From Oikopleura dioica (lineage: Eukaryota > Chordata > Appendicularia > Copelata > Oikopleuridae), in contig OU015568.1 in NCBI GenBank assembly GCA_907165135.1, positions 380,501 to 444,500 on the forward strand: a stretch of 64,000 nucleotides of DNA. The letters run 5' to 3'. Position numbers and translations under genes: made by a program. Numbering within the stretch: position 1 is the stretch's first letter; each line of letters starts with the position of its first letter. Positions 1 through 10,765 of this stretch are shown here, piece by piece. The notes beneath the pieces are model-generated. The model did not search any database. It was given only the letters and a program-made list of their open reading frames with translations, and was not told where the DNA came from.

Positions 1-2
1 GA

Positions 3-713
3 CCGACAGACATTTTTGTCCCACCAGAAGAGACGATCCGAATTTTGAGACTTGAAAATGCTAAGATGAAGGAAGAAATCAAAAGAAAAAATGCTGAGCT
101 TGAGCAAAAAGATCGAGAGCTTCAATTAAAAGACCAAAAAGTAAAAGAATTCGAGGGAAAAAATCGTGCGTTAACAGCGAAGATCAGATTGAAAGAAGAA
201 AGTTCACTGAATCTGTCAGAAAAGGAGGATATCAAGTTGAAGATAAAAGAAAACCACCGCAAATTTGTTGAAGGGACCGAAATTATGTTGAAAAAATTCG
301 AAGAGGAGAGAAACAAAAAAATAGCGGAACAGGGTAAATTGCCTATTGAATCAAGGGAACAAACTGACTCTGCATCTTTTGAACTAAATCAGCTCGTACA
401 AGAGCTTGGTCCCCTTGGCGGCGCTGGAAATTTTTTCGAAAATGATCGGCAAAAAGCATCTGGTGGTCCTAGAAACTGGATGAAGGAAGATGATATAAAA
501 AAAGTTTTGAGACTGCTATCGTTAGGACAGAAGAAAGTTAATATCAAACTTATGAAGCAACAGTCAATTCGTTTGAATTGTCACGAGTGGCGTTTTGACT
601 TCAGAAAAATAAATCAAGAATATAGTGTCAACATAGCTTCGAATGAAAAACGTCATAAAATAGACTTTGTCATTGACCAGATTCATCATTTTACGGGCAA
701 AGTTCTGTCATAA
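3..713 (+). CDS. Coiled-coil protein, 3' end of gene (partial)
   Basis: The reading frame is open from the left edge of the window to a TAA at 711-713, so the gene begins upstream. The first hundred residues are a charged heptad-like stretch rich in Lys and Glu, with segments such as KRKNAELEQKDRELQLKD, which predicts a long coiled coil. It is followed by a Gly-containing spacer (LGPLGGAGNF) and a basic C-terminal segment of about 75 residues with W, H and I/V positions that looks folded. I do not recognise the family. The ATG at 58 is inside the open frame and there is no reason to treat it as the start. Confidence 0.55.
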   Translation, partial: PTDIFVPPEETIRILRLENAKMKEEIKRKNAELEQKDRELQLKDQKVKEFEGKNRALTAKIRLKEESSLNLSEKEDIKLKIKENHRKFVEGTEIMLKKFEEERNKKIAEQGKLPIESREQTDSASFELNQLVQELGPLGGAGNFFENDRQKASGGPRNWMKEDDIKKVLRLLSLGQKKVNIKLMKQQSIRLNCHEWRFDFRKINQEYSVNIASNEKRHKIDFVIDQIHHFTGKVLS

Positions 714-1414
714 ACAACTCAGACTTCTTACGGTTGGGTCGTAGTTCCGGTAGTTGATGCAACCTTTATTCGTATCAACATCACTGTACATGATCAACAC
801 GACACTGACAAATAAACTCTTACGATTCTCTCATTGTCGGCGGAAACATTTAACGACCTAATCAGCGCTGCAGAAACAAAGCATTAATAACATGATCTTT
901 TGTTAATCCAAAAAACACAGAAAATGGTAGAGCTTTCTTTGATTCAAGAGAAAAGTAGAAGGATACAGTTATTGAAGCGAATTTCCATCGGCATCTTTTC
1001 TCTTTTAATTCTCACTGCCTACTCGGTAAAGGAAAGAGTTATGCATTGGGTAAAATTTTTAAGCTTACTTTTCTACACGATGTCCGGGACATATCGGGTC
1101 ACGTGAGAAATTTGGTAAAAAGAGCGTACAAAAATGAGCCGGCAAAAGAAGTGGTCAAAACTCCAGCTGGTTTTCTACCGAATTTTACTGCCGAATACAT
1201 GATCCGGTACTTTTACTTTGCGGATATGAAAGATTGGCAATATGAAGATGTCACTCTTGCCAGCCAGGTAATGGAGATACATGCCTACAAATTGAGAAAT
1301 TCTAGTGCTCTGCGAATCATCTTCATCACGTGATCAACCTGCTTGAACGCTGGTCTGGACCAATGAGGTAAAAAAGAGGGAGTTTGTTTTGCTTATTTTT
1401 ATTGCAGGATTTTT
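714..1414. other. Intergenic stretch with an unproven short ORF
   Basis: A plus-strand frame at 1046-1333 encodes 95 residues with no family I recognise. An adjacent frame at 900-1106 includes a hydrophobic run (IGIFSLLILTAY). The two frames could belong to one broken gene, but there is no splice pair or homology to join them. Nothing else was seen here. Confidence 0.3.
1398..1403 (-). promoter_or_regulatory. Polyadenylation signal AATAAA
   Basis: AATAAA on the minus strand lies just downstream of the TAA at 1415-1417 of the Cys-rich gene, supporting 1415 as the real 3' end. Confidence 0.5.
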
Positions 1415-4400
1415 TTAATAGTACCCAGTAAAGTCCCGATCGTAATCAGAGAAATCGTATTTCCCGGAGATGAGGTTTTTCAAGAAGCTGTTGACTTGTC
1501 GGCCGACTCCGAAGCACTGTCGGCAAGTTGAAGCTTTCTCGATTCCGTTTCCTAGAAAAATCGTAATTTTCAAAAATGAGTTGTCTCTTACGGTCAACTG
1601 CGCCAAAAGGAAGGCATTGGTGATCGTTCTGCTTTTGGTTCCCAAGGCAAGCAGATTGTTGGTTGCAAGTTGAGGTGAGTTGAATTTTTCCGTTGTTTCT
1701 TCGCTCGGTGAGTTCGCAGAGATTCCAGTTCGGGGTCGCGCCGGCATCATTGTTAGGGTAAACTTACAAAAAATCAACTTTTTACTGGATGGTCGTAGGA
1801 GGCTTAAAATTTGTAACACATGTGTCCAAGACACATGAATGACATTTTCGAAAAAAAAATTTCCCAATGATCACGTGGTAAATTTCTAGCGCCATCTAAA
1901 ATCACCGAAAATGCCATTTTCCGAACGCACCGAGCTATGAGAACGGGAATACTCTCAATCGATGCGCCTTGAAATTCTGATCATCTTAGAAGAGGAAAAT
2001 TTAGTGCTAGGGTTTCTGATCGATCAGGAATCGCCCGGAGGACCTTCATTGAACACTGGTGGAAGACAAACTCTTGCTGGAAGAAGAATAATTTTAAATC
2101 ATTTTCGAGCATAATAATAAAATTGTAAAAAAATGATTTAATGGGTTTTCCTTGATCACATGACTCCTTGGAGGACTCACCCTGCTGGAAGACCAAGCGT
2201 GGAAAACATGAATATTCTTATATAAAATATTATGAAAAGACCATAAATAAAGATAAAATTTGGTCTGTAAATAAAATTAAAGAAACGGGTGAGGGTGGGG
2301 TTGGGGACAAGATGAAGATTGATCACCTTCACTTGAAACCAAATTATTAAAACAAAGGTGCGAGCCTTATGTCAAGCCCCTTAATTTTAATCAGCCAGGG
2401 ACGGGGCTGAGACGGCCCGAAGGGCCGTCAAGCCCCTTAATTTTAATCAGCCAGGGACGGGGCTGAGACGGCCCGAAGGGCCGTCAAGCCCCTTAATTTT
2501 AATCAGCCAGGGACGGGGCTGAGACGGCCCGAAGGGCCGTCAAGCCCCTTAATTTTAATCAGCCAGGGACGGGGCTGAGACGGCCCGAAGGGCCGTCAAG
2601 CCCTTAATTTTAATCAGCCAGGGACGGGGCTGAGACGGCCCGAAGGGCCGTCAAGCCCCTTAATTTTAATCAGCCAGGGACGGGGCTGAGACGGCCCGAA
2701 GGGCCGTCAAGCCCCTTAATTTTAATCAGCCAGGGACGGGGCTGAGACGGCCCGAAGGGCCGTCAAGCCCCTTAATTTTAATCAGCCAGGGACGGGGCTG
2801 AGACGGCCCGAAGGGCCGTCAAGCCCCTTAATTTTAATCAGCCAGGGACGGGGCTGAGACGGCCCGAAGGGCCGTCAAGCCCCTTAATTTTAATCAGCCA
2901 GGGACGGGGCTGAGACGGCCCGAAGGGCCGTCAAGCCCCTTAATTTTAATCAGCCAGGGACGGGGCTGAGACGGCCCGAAGGGCCGTCAAGCCCCTTAAT
3001 TTTAATCAGCCAGGGACGGGGCTGAGACGGCCCGAAGGGCCGTCAAGCCCCTTAATTTTAATCAGCCAGGGACGGGGCTGAGACGGCCCGAAGGGCCGTC
3101 AAGCCCCTTAATTTTAATCAGCCAGGGACGGGGCTGAGACGGCCCGAAGGGCCGTCAAGCCCTTAATTTTAATCAGCCAGGGACGGGGCTGAGACGGCCC
3201 GAAGGGCCGTCAAGCCCCTTAATTTTAATCAGCCAGGGACGGGGCTGAGACGGCCCGAAGGGCCGTCAAGCCCCTTAATTTTAATCAGCCAGGGACGGGG
3301 CTGAGACGGCCCGAAGGGCCGTCAAGCCCCTTAATTTTAATCAGCCAGGGACGGGGCTGAGACGGCCCGAAGGGCCGTCAAGCCCCTTAATTTTAATCAG
3401 CCAGGGACGGGGCTGAGACGGCCCGAAGGGCCGTCAAGCCCCTTAATTTTAATCAGCCAGGGACGGGGCTGAGACGGCCCGAAGGGCCGTCAAGCCCTTA
3501 ATTTTAATCAGCCAGGGACGGGGCTGAGACGGCCCGAAGGGCCGTCAAGCCCCTTAATTTTAATCAGCCAGGGACGGGGCTGAGACGGCCCGAAGGGCCG
3601 TCAAGCCCCTTAATTTTAATCAGCCAGGGACGGGGCTGAGACGGCCCGAAGGGCCGTCAAGCCCTTAATTTTAATCAGCCAGGGACGGGGCTGAGACGGC
3701 CCGAAGGGCCGTCAAGCCCCTTAATTTTAATCAGCCAGGGACGGGGCTGAGACGGCCCGAAGGGCCGTCAAGCCCTTAATTTTAATCAGCCAGGGACGGG
3801 GCTGAGACGGCCCGAAGGGCCGTCAAGCCCCTTAATTTTAATCAGCCAGGGACGGGGCTGAGACGGCCCGAAGGGCCGTCAAGCCCCTTAATTTTAATCA
3901 GCCAGGGACGGGGCTGAGACGGCCCGAAGGGCCGTCAAGCCCTTAATTTTAATCAGCCAGGGACGGGGCTGAGACGGCCCGAAGGGCCGTCAAGCCCCTT
4001 AATTTTAATCAGCCAGGGACGGGGCTGAGACGGCCCGAAGGGCCGTCAAGCCCTTAATTTTAATCAGCCAGGGACGGGGCTGAGACGGCCCGAAGGGCCG
4101 TTAAGCCCTTAATTTTAATCAGCCAGGGACGGGGCTGAGACGGCCCGAAGGGCCGTCAAGCCCCTTAATTTTAATCAGCCAGGGACGGGGCTGAGACGGC
4201 CCGAAGGGCCGTCAAGCCCCTTAATTTTAATCAGCCAGGGACGGGGCTGAGACGGCCCGAAGGGCCGTCAAGCCCCTTAATTTTAATCAGCCAGGGACGG
4301 GGCTGAGACGGCCCGAAGGGCCGTCAAGCCCCTTAATTTTAATCAGCCAGGGACGGGGCTGAGACGGCCCGAAGGGCCGTCAAGCCCTTAATTTTAATCA

Positions 4401-7400
4401 GCCAGGGACGGGGCTGAGACGGCCCGAAGGGCCGTCAAGCCCTTAATTTTAATCAGCCAGGGACGGGGCTGAGACGGCCCGAAGGGCCGTCAAGCCCCTT
4501 AATTTTAATCAGCCAGGGACGGGGCTGAGACGGCCCGAAGGGCCGTCAAGCCCCTTAATTTTAATCAGCCAGGGACGGGGCTGAGAGGTCTTCCAGCAGC
4601 TTTTGTCCTCCATGGGTCCTCCGAGGACTCATGTGATCATAAACATCTTATTTTTTTTATTTTTATGTATTTTTTGCTTGGTGCTGGAGATTCTTGGAAA
4701 CAGGAATCTTCTTCCAGCAATAGTTTGTTTTCCAGCAGAGTCCAAAAAAGGTCCTCCGGGTCATTCCTGATCAATCAAAAGGCGCAGCACTAAATTTTTT
4801 TTCTCAAAATGATCAGAACTCGCAGGCGCGTCGATTGAGCCTATTCTCTTGCTTGTAGCTCGGTGCGTTCAAAAGTTAGACCTTTGACGGGCTTAAAAAG
4901 GTTGAAAACCTTGAAATTTTTTTTCGAAAAAAATTTTTTGTATAGTTAGGGGGTCCACCGTGGGAAAATCGATTTTTTAAACATCCTTTTATAAGGATGA
5001 ATGATACATCGATGGAAAGCTTATGATCCACTGATCATTTTGACATATGACTTGAGGTCATCAGAGGTCACGTGAGGTCAGAAGGGGTCAAAATATGATT
5101 TTTCTCAACTTTCACGTAAAAAGAGTTTTGTTGCATGAATTTGATAGCTGATGATCACTGACCATAATTACGATCATAACAAGCTCCGAGGATCCATCCT
5201 GAACCATCAGAGCGAAAAAATGAGAAAATGAAAAAAATTTGAATTTTACTATCAAAATTTATTTGCTAGCAAAAAATTCCTTCCGAAGCTAATAATAACC
5301 ATAAAACGTTTACAATAAGAAAAAATAAGAATTTAACGAGTAAGGGAGCGGGTGGGGTTGGGGACAAAACTAAAAAATCATCAACCAAAGTCAAAAATCA
5401 AAGAACAACGGCCTTTGTCAAGCCCATTTTAAATAAAAAACCAGGGACGGGGCTGAGACGGCCCGAAGGGCCGTCAAGCCCATTTTAAATAAAAAGCCAG
5501 GGACGGGGCTGAGACGGCCCGAAGGGCCGTCAAGCCCATTTTAAATAAAAAGCCAGGGACGGGGCTGAGACGGCCCGAAGGGCCGTCAAGCCCATTTTAA
5601 ATAAAAAGCCAGGGACGGGGCTGAGACGGCCCGAAGGGCCGTCAAGCCCATTTTAAATAAAAAGCCAGGGACGGGGCTGAGACGGCCCGAAGGGCCGTCA
5701 AGCCCATTTTAAATAAAAAGCCAGGGACGGGGCTGAGACGGCCCGAAGGGCCGTCAAGCCCATTTTAAATAAAAAGCCAGGGACGGGGCTGAGACGGCCC
5801 GAAGGGCCGTCAAGCCCATTTTAAATAAAAGCCAGGGACGGGGCTGAGACGGCCCGAAGGGCCGTCAAGCCCATTTTAAATAAAAAGCCAGGGACGGGGC
5901 TGAGACGGCCCGAAGGGCCGTCAAGCCCATTTTAAATAAAAAGCCAGGGACGGGGCTGAGACGGCCCGAAGGGCCGTCAAGCCCATTTTAAATAAAAAGC
6001 CAGGGACGGGGCTGAGACGGCCCGAAGGGCCGTCAAGCCCATTTTAAATAAAAAGCCAGGGACGGGGCTGAGACGGCCCGAAGGGCCGTCAAGCCCATTT
6101 TAAATAAAAAGCCAGGGACGGGGCTGAGACGGCCCGAAGGGCCGTCAAGCCCATTTTAAATAAAAAGCCAGGGACGGGGCTGAGACGGCCCGAAGGGCCG
6201 TCAAGCCCATTTTAAATAAAAGCCAGGGACGGGGCTGAGACGGCCCGAAGGGCCGTCAAGCCCATTTTAAATAAAAAGCCAGGGACGGGGCTGAGACGGC
6301 CCGAAGGGCCGTCAAGCCCATTTTAAATAAAAAGCCAGGGACGGGGCTGAGACGGCCCGAAGGGCCGTCAAGCCCATTTTAAATAAAAGCCAGGGACGGG
6401 GCTGAGACGGCCCGAAGGGCCGTCAAGCCCATTTTAAATAAAAAGCCAGGGACGGGGCTGAGACGGCCCGAAGGGCCGTCAAGCCCATTTTAAATAAAAA
6501 GCCAGGGACGGGGCTGAGACGGCCCGAAGGGCCGTCAAGCCCATTTTAAATAAAAAGCCAGGGACGGGGCTGAGACGGCCCGAAGGGCCGTCAAGCCCAT
6601 TTTAAATAAAAAGCCAGGGACGGGGCTGAGACGGCCCGACCATTTTTGATGAGAAATTTTTGCTCTACCAGCAAGGTTCTTCCATCAGAAGAGTCCTCCG
6701 GAGGACGACGATGAGTCATTGATATCACATGACTTATTTTTTTTTTTCAAAAGATTATTATTCTAGACCGGAATAACGCGAAAAAATGAATAAAAAAAGT
6801 GTCATCGTCGGGAATCGAACACCTCAGATTTGACAGGGTGGCGATTTGAGAGAAAGAATCGGCTCTAGAATTTTTTGCACACGAGTGCACAACACGATTC
6901 ACCTATCAGATTATAGCATTTTACCTGTAGATTACAATGATATTGGTTTCCAATTGGAGTCTTTTGGAACATTTTTTTAAAACGCAAAAAAGTGCAAGCT
7001 CGAGCCTAAAATTGAATTTTAAGGGATGAAATAGGGATTTTCGGGGGTTGTCATAATGAAAAAGAATGATCCTCAGCATCAAAGGAAGCCATTCCATCAA
7101 TTATTTTTCACATTTAAGAAGGTTTAAATTCACGGAATTTTCCCACGGTGGACCCCCTATGTATAGTACTTTACCATGATATAGAATCATGCCAGGTGTT
7201 AACTCAATAGCATTATTAGGAAAAAAGTTGATTATTTTGTAAGTTTGCCCTGATTCATTGTTGCACTGGACGAACTTGCCCTTTCTCTTGCATTCCTTGA
7301 GGGCGCTGTTGTAGTCGTATCCGTCCTGGACCTAGAGAAATGATTTAATAATTTGAATCTGAGTTCCTTCTAAAATACAATCGGTAAATTCATATTGAAA

Positions 7401-7727
7401 AGCCGCAAAGCGCCTTTGCCAAAATAGATTCTAAGGAAAGATCGAAGTTTCGATTTTCTATTAAGTTTGCATTTTACAACTCTAAGGGTTAGGGCCTAAC
7501 CCTAACCTGAGGAGTCTCTTGGTTTCAACTAAAACTTACGTCACAGATAAGGCAGGATCCAGGATCATCTCGAATAAGCGAATTCTTCCCTCGATTTTCC
7601 TCAGTAGCGTTTCCAAGAGCAACACCGAACTCGTCGTAGTAGTAGGAGAATGAGTCATCGACGGTGTTCAAGGAGTCGACTTCCTGGGCGAGAGCGGCTC
7701 CGGCGAAGAAAAAGTAAAAAGCTTCAT
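1415..7727 (-). CDS. Secreted cysteine-rich protein with a giant repeat-filled intron
   Basis: Four minus-strand exons can be joined in phase: 7727-7540, 7331-7175, 1762-1592 and 1551-1415. Exon 1 has an ATG at 7727 followed by a typical signal peptide (MKLF, then FFAGAALAQ), but one T is missing from a T run near 7715, so the frame only works if that base is restored. The mature part has about ten Cys, including CLIC and TCRQC pairs, and ends in an acidic, Tyr-rich tail (YDFSDYDRDFTGYY). An AATAAA lies about 12 nt past the stop. Introns 1 and 3 are short, while intron 2 is 5.4 kb and contains two transposon-like elements. The exon 2 to exon 3 join (one base plus two) is supported by phase and by canonical GT-AG ends, not by homology. 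A role as an extracellular (perhaps house or matrix) protein is inference. Confidence 0.55.
1923..4870. mobile_element. Foldback-type element with about 165-bp terminal inverted repeats
   Basis: The 1923-2088 flank matches the reverse complement of 4705-4870 at roughly three quarters of positions. It starts with an exact GAACGCACCGAGCT, and later blocks CTCAATCGA, TTCTGATCAT, ATTTAGTGCT, ATCAGGAAT and CCCGGAGGACC are shared in order. Between the arms lie AT-rich spacers and tandem array 1. There is no transposase frame, so the element is non-autonomous. No convincing target duplication is visible at these ends, and weak similarity may continue outward (TTTTCGAAAAAAAA on both sides), so the true ends are uncertain. 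Confidence 0.7.
2372..4586. repeat. Tandem array 1: about 39 copies of a 56-bp hairpin repeat
   Basis: The unit is a 42-bp GC-rich core plus a 14-bp linker built around TTAATTTTAATCA. Nearly every copy is identical, and a recurrent 55-bp variant lacks one C of the CCCC run. Each core contains a perfect short hairpin, GACGGCCCGAAGGGCCGTC (8-bp stem, GAA loop), and a second pairing between AGCCCC and GGGGCT of the same unit. There are no coding frames. The very high uniformity suggests recent expansion or gene-conversion homogenisation. Confidence 0.95.
4947..7159. mobile_element. Non-autonomous hAT-like element with internal tandem array
   Basis: The left end TAGGGGGTCCACCGTGGGAA (4947 on) and the right end (7138-7159) are perfect inverted repeats of 22 bp. 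Both ends are flanked by the same 8-bp sequence TGTATAGT (4939-4946 and 7160-7167). An 8-bp target duplication and termini fitting YARNG are the hallmarks of the hAT superfamily. There is no transposase ORF. The element holds tandem array 2, AT-rich spacers, and a region near 6800-6900 with a tRNA B-box-like string. It is inserted in the long intron of the Cys-rich gene, just outside the first foldback element. Confidence 0.85.
5419..6639. repeat. Tandem array 2: about 22 copies of a 56-bp repeat with the same core as array 1
   Basis: The unit uses the same 42-bp core as array 1, including the GACGGCCC/GGGCCGTC hairpin, but the AT-rich linker is different (ATTTTAAATAAAAA) and is uniform within this array. 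Some copies are 55 bp through loss of one A. The array is preceded by GGTGGGGTTGGGGACAA, which also precedes array 1, so the two arrays share an ancestor. Confidence 0.95.
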
Positions 7728-8546
7728 TTTTCAAAATCGATGACAAGATTTTTGGGGAAAATCTGTAGTTGTTCCTTCTCGCTAGTATTTAGCGAGTGAT
7801 GATTTTTGCGAACTTGGCGCTCGGTTTTATAGTCCAGGGTTCATCGGGCCGGTTTGTGATAACGCTCATATCGCAATGCCGGTTTCAAGGGTCGTGATTG
7901 ACGTAGCGGATTAGAAAGTTTTTTTCGTATTAATGATGCATGTTTTGGCGAATAGTGGAGATAGGTGGAGATAGAATAAGTGAAGAAAGGAGACTCTGAG
8001 CGACCCTGGCCCTGAGAGTCGCTCAATGTGGAGCGCCAAAACTTGGAGTTCGTCTTCTCGATTCTGTGATTGGCTGAATCCCTGCATTTCCGCAGAAATT
8101 TTCGAGATTCTTCTGAAGCGCCCAGCACGCGCGAAGGAAAATTTTTAGACTTCCCCGCGAGTGATATGCGCGGAAAACGGGGATGGGGACCCGGGGGCTT
8201 TCTCCACATAGAACTCAACTCTATGGTAACATTTACCTCGACCTAGCCCCTAACCCTGGTCCTAGATAATCGACTTCAGAATGGCCAAATTTTGAAGCAG
8301 CTTTCTCCTCAAATAAATATTTATATGTTACAGTTTATAACTTATAAACTATCATCAACCGCCATAGTTTGCGTGGATTACAAGAGCCTTACTGTCTATC
8401 CTTACAGGACTATTCAAGTGCTCCTGCTTTCATTCAGCGGCTTTGAGATTAATAAACATTCAGCAAGCTTGAGCTTCAAGGAGGGAAACTCTGGCTAATT
8501 AAATCACATATTTTTTGACAAGAGAATTCTAACGCTCATATTCTAG
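7728..8546. other. Region between divergent genes, nothing coding recognised
   Basis: It lies upstream of the minus-strand Cys-rich gene and upstream of the plus-strand glycosyltransferase exons. It should contain the promoter of the former. I could not find the N-terminal exons of the glycosyltransferase here with confidence. Confidence 0.4.
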
Positions 8547-9892
8547 CATCGCTGTCTTTGCTCCCGACAAAGATTCAGCCTTCGTTACCGACGCGATCAG
8601 TTCAATGCGCAAATGCTGGCCCCAGATTCGCGATAAAGTCACGTTTCATCTCGTCTACCCAGGGGTCTAAATTCGCAGTGCGAATTCGCTTTATTGCGAA
8701 GCGATGCGAAGCGAAGCGAATTCGTAAAGTTAAGTATAGTTACTGATATTTTGTAATTTTCTGCCCCAAAATAGGTTTTTGAAATCATCTTCGCTTTTGA
8801 GTGGCTGATAGCTATAGATTCTTGCCAGAGAATGCGTTTCAATTCAAGCGAAAAAATCTTCGCTTTTTTTCGCAATTTTTAATGATATTTCGCTTCGCTC
8901 TCGCTTCGAACATGGGCGAAAAATTCGCTTCGCTTTCGCTTCGCAGAAAATTTGAAAAAAAGGTTCGCTTTCGCTTCGCTTTCGCACTAGGATTTCGGCT
9001 GATATTTTGACCCCTGGTCTACCCGATCGGCCATACATCGGACGTTTCTTCCTCCGCCGGTGGTTTAGAATTCAATGACTGCAACGAGCTAGTCGATATC
9101 ATCTCCAAATTCGGTGGCGACGACGGAGGCAACTACAAAGGCGACATTCCCTATCCTCACAATGTCTTGAGAAACGTTGCGATAAAAGCTTCCGCGACGA
9201 AGTTTACATTTCTCATCGACATTGATGTCCTGCCTAATGAGTTTATCAGGGAGAGATTTAACAAAATGGCGGTTAGTAAAGGATATTACGAGGAGGATTT
9301 TAATGAAAACGTGGTTTTTGTTGTGCCATGTTTTGAGATGCAAAAAGGAAAGTTCCCACTACAAATGCCCAATTTTTAAACGGGGAAGTAGAGAGAACTC
9401 AAAAAAGGCTACGCTCGATCAAAGAACAAAAAACACCTTCTCGAAGATTTCGGAAAAGGCCTCATCCGACCATTCCACAACGAGTCCTGCTGGTGGTGCC
9501 ATTCGCCCGAGGAGCACCCCCACTGGTTGGATATCCCTCTCCGAAAAAGCGACCAGTCGAAAATCGTCTTCAACGCGACATGGAACAAGAATTGGGAGCC
9601 ATTTTACATTGGCTCAAAAGATGTGCCACTTTTTGATGAGAGATTCAAACAATATGGCTTTGATCGACAGCAGCAGATTTGCGAGCTATTCACTGCGGGG
9701 TATACTTTTTCCGTGCTTGACGATGCCTTTTTGGTTCACGATGTGAGTCCCTTGTCGAATGATAAAGAGTACTGTCAATTCTAGGGCTGGAAATTTCCTC
9801 ACGCTGCCGCTCGATTGGAAGAGACCTACAGAAATTGGGTTTTGTTCAATTTTCACTACCAGGAATGGCTTCACTACTTTTCAAGTAGATAA
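8547..9892 (+). CDS. b4gat1: GT49 family beta-1,4-glucuronyltransferase (B4GAT1-like), interrupted
   Basis: Exons read 8547-8659, 9024-9347, 9396-9742 and 9785-9892. Family marks are the block YPHNVLRNVAIKASATKFTF followed by IDIDVLP (the DxD metal-binding motif), then VVFVVPCFEM, WEPFYIGSKDVPLFDERFKQ and the C-terminal GWKFPHAA...R block, in the B4GAT1/LARGE C-domain order. The enzyme adds glucuronic acid to xylose to prime the matriglycan of alpha-dystroglycan, in the Golgi. The family assignment is strong. The usual cytoplasmic tail and membrane anchor were not found, so the 5' part is missing or unrecognised. A 357-bp TIR insertion (8660-9016) splits the coding sequence, and precise removal of it plus one TSD copy restores the frame. 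The junction at 9347/9396 fits a GA-AG intron, and the last intron (42 nt) is GT-AG. Confidence 0.75.
8660..9016. mobile_element. Short TIR (hAT-like) insertion inside the B4GAT1 coding region
   Basis: The termini CAGGGGTC and GACCCCTG are inverted. GTCTACC is duplicated on both sides (8653-8659 and 9017-9023; eight bases if the boundary C is shared). The interior is built of CGAAGCGAAG / CTTCGCTTTCG simple repeats in both orientations and has no ORF. The in-frame stop just before the right junction rules out simple read-through. Confidence 0.75.
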
Positions 9893-10765
9893 AGTAAGGT
9901 TAGCTTAGGGTTAAGATTCGAGCAGTGTTTGAAAAAAGCCTTAGAATCGAATGGTCGGACGAGCGCGGGCGCGAAGGGTCCGATTGTTTGGAAGGGCGGA
10001 TGAGAGCGGGCACGTAGAGGCCAGATTTTGGGATGGGCGGATGTGCGCGGGCACCCTCCCGCGCTCGCCCGCTCACCCTCCCGGGGCGCTAAATTCTACT
10101 CAAAGAAAACCAACCGGAAGACGCGTAGAATCAGCCAAAACCGACCAAAACAGAGTTGGAAATTAGTAGGGTAGTACGTGTAGAAATGGAGTAAATTTCT
10201 TCATCGGGTGGTAGTAATGGTAGTATGTTGTAGGATTCTCCCTTTTCGTATTATCTATACCGTATGTTGCATACGGTATGACCGTTGAAATAAATTGCAC
10301 CACCATAAACTTTATGGCATAAAGCACGTCTATGCGAAATTGCCTTTTCAATTGAACTTCAAATTCTGCCGAAGCCGATCCGCGGCTTTTCATCAGAGAT
10401 CTTCTTCATCAGGTTTTATACAAAGATTGCAGAGCTACTACCAAAATGAAATGAAACTAATATTCTCTAGAAAATTATTTTTCAAGCTGTTTTTCTAGCA
10501 GATCTCAATAAAGAATAAGAGAGAGTAGGTATTATAGCCGCTATAATTTATAGCCTACATTGTAGGCCCTACAAAATTATCTTTTGTCAATTATTTGAAA
10601 TGTTATTTGATCTTCTATGCTGCGCTTTGATTTATAAAATTTATGTACAGTAAAATTCATCGACAGGTAAAACGATCGGACGATGAAATTCGCTCCAGTG
10701 ATTGTTGACGACTTCTGCCGAGGCAATTTGTTCTCCATCCCATTCCAGTTTTTCCACAGCATAAC
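9893..10765. repeat. Intergenic; GC-rich dispersed repeat at about 9917-10190
   Basis: This stretch has GCGGGCGCG and GGGCGGATG motifs followed by CAGAGTTGGAAAT. The same pieces recur in reverse orientation at 12660-13170 (including GTTTGAAAAAA at the outer side). GGTAGTAATGGTAGTATG near 10205 also recurs near 12640. No ORF is convincing. Confidence 0.55.

Noticed and set aside
2372-6639. CRISPR array
   Set aside because: Tandem units abut with constant linkers; there are no unique spacers, and the context is eukaryotic.
6800-6870. tRNA B-box-like string (minus strand GTTCGATTCCC followed by a T run) inside the hAT-like element
   Set aside because: No matching acceptor stem or A box at the right distance; at best a tRNA-derived fragment.
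1754-7250. Inverted similarity AAACTTACAAAA.AATCAACTTTTT between 1760 and 7235 as an outer TIR
   Set aside because: About 24 bp of AT-rich match at an intron-exon edge; it does not extend, so it was not used to define an element end.
8558-9038. Open frames on both strands through CTTCGCTTTCG repeats
   Set aside because: They lie inside the TIR insertion and arise from low-complexity CGAAGC repeats.
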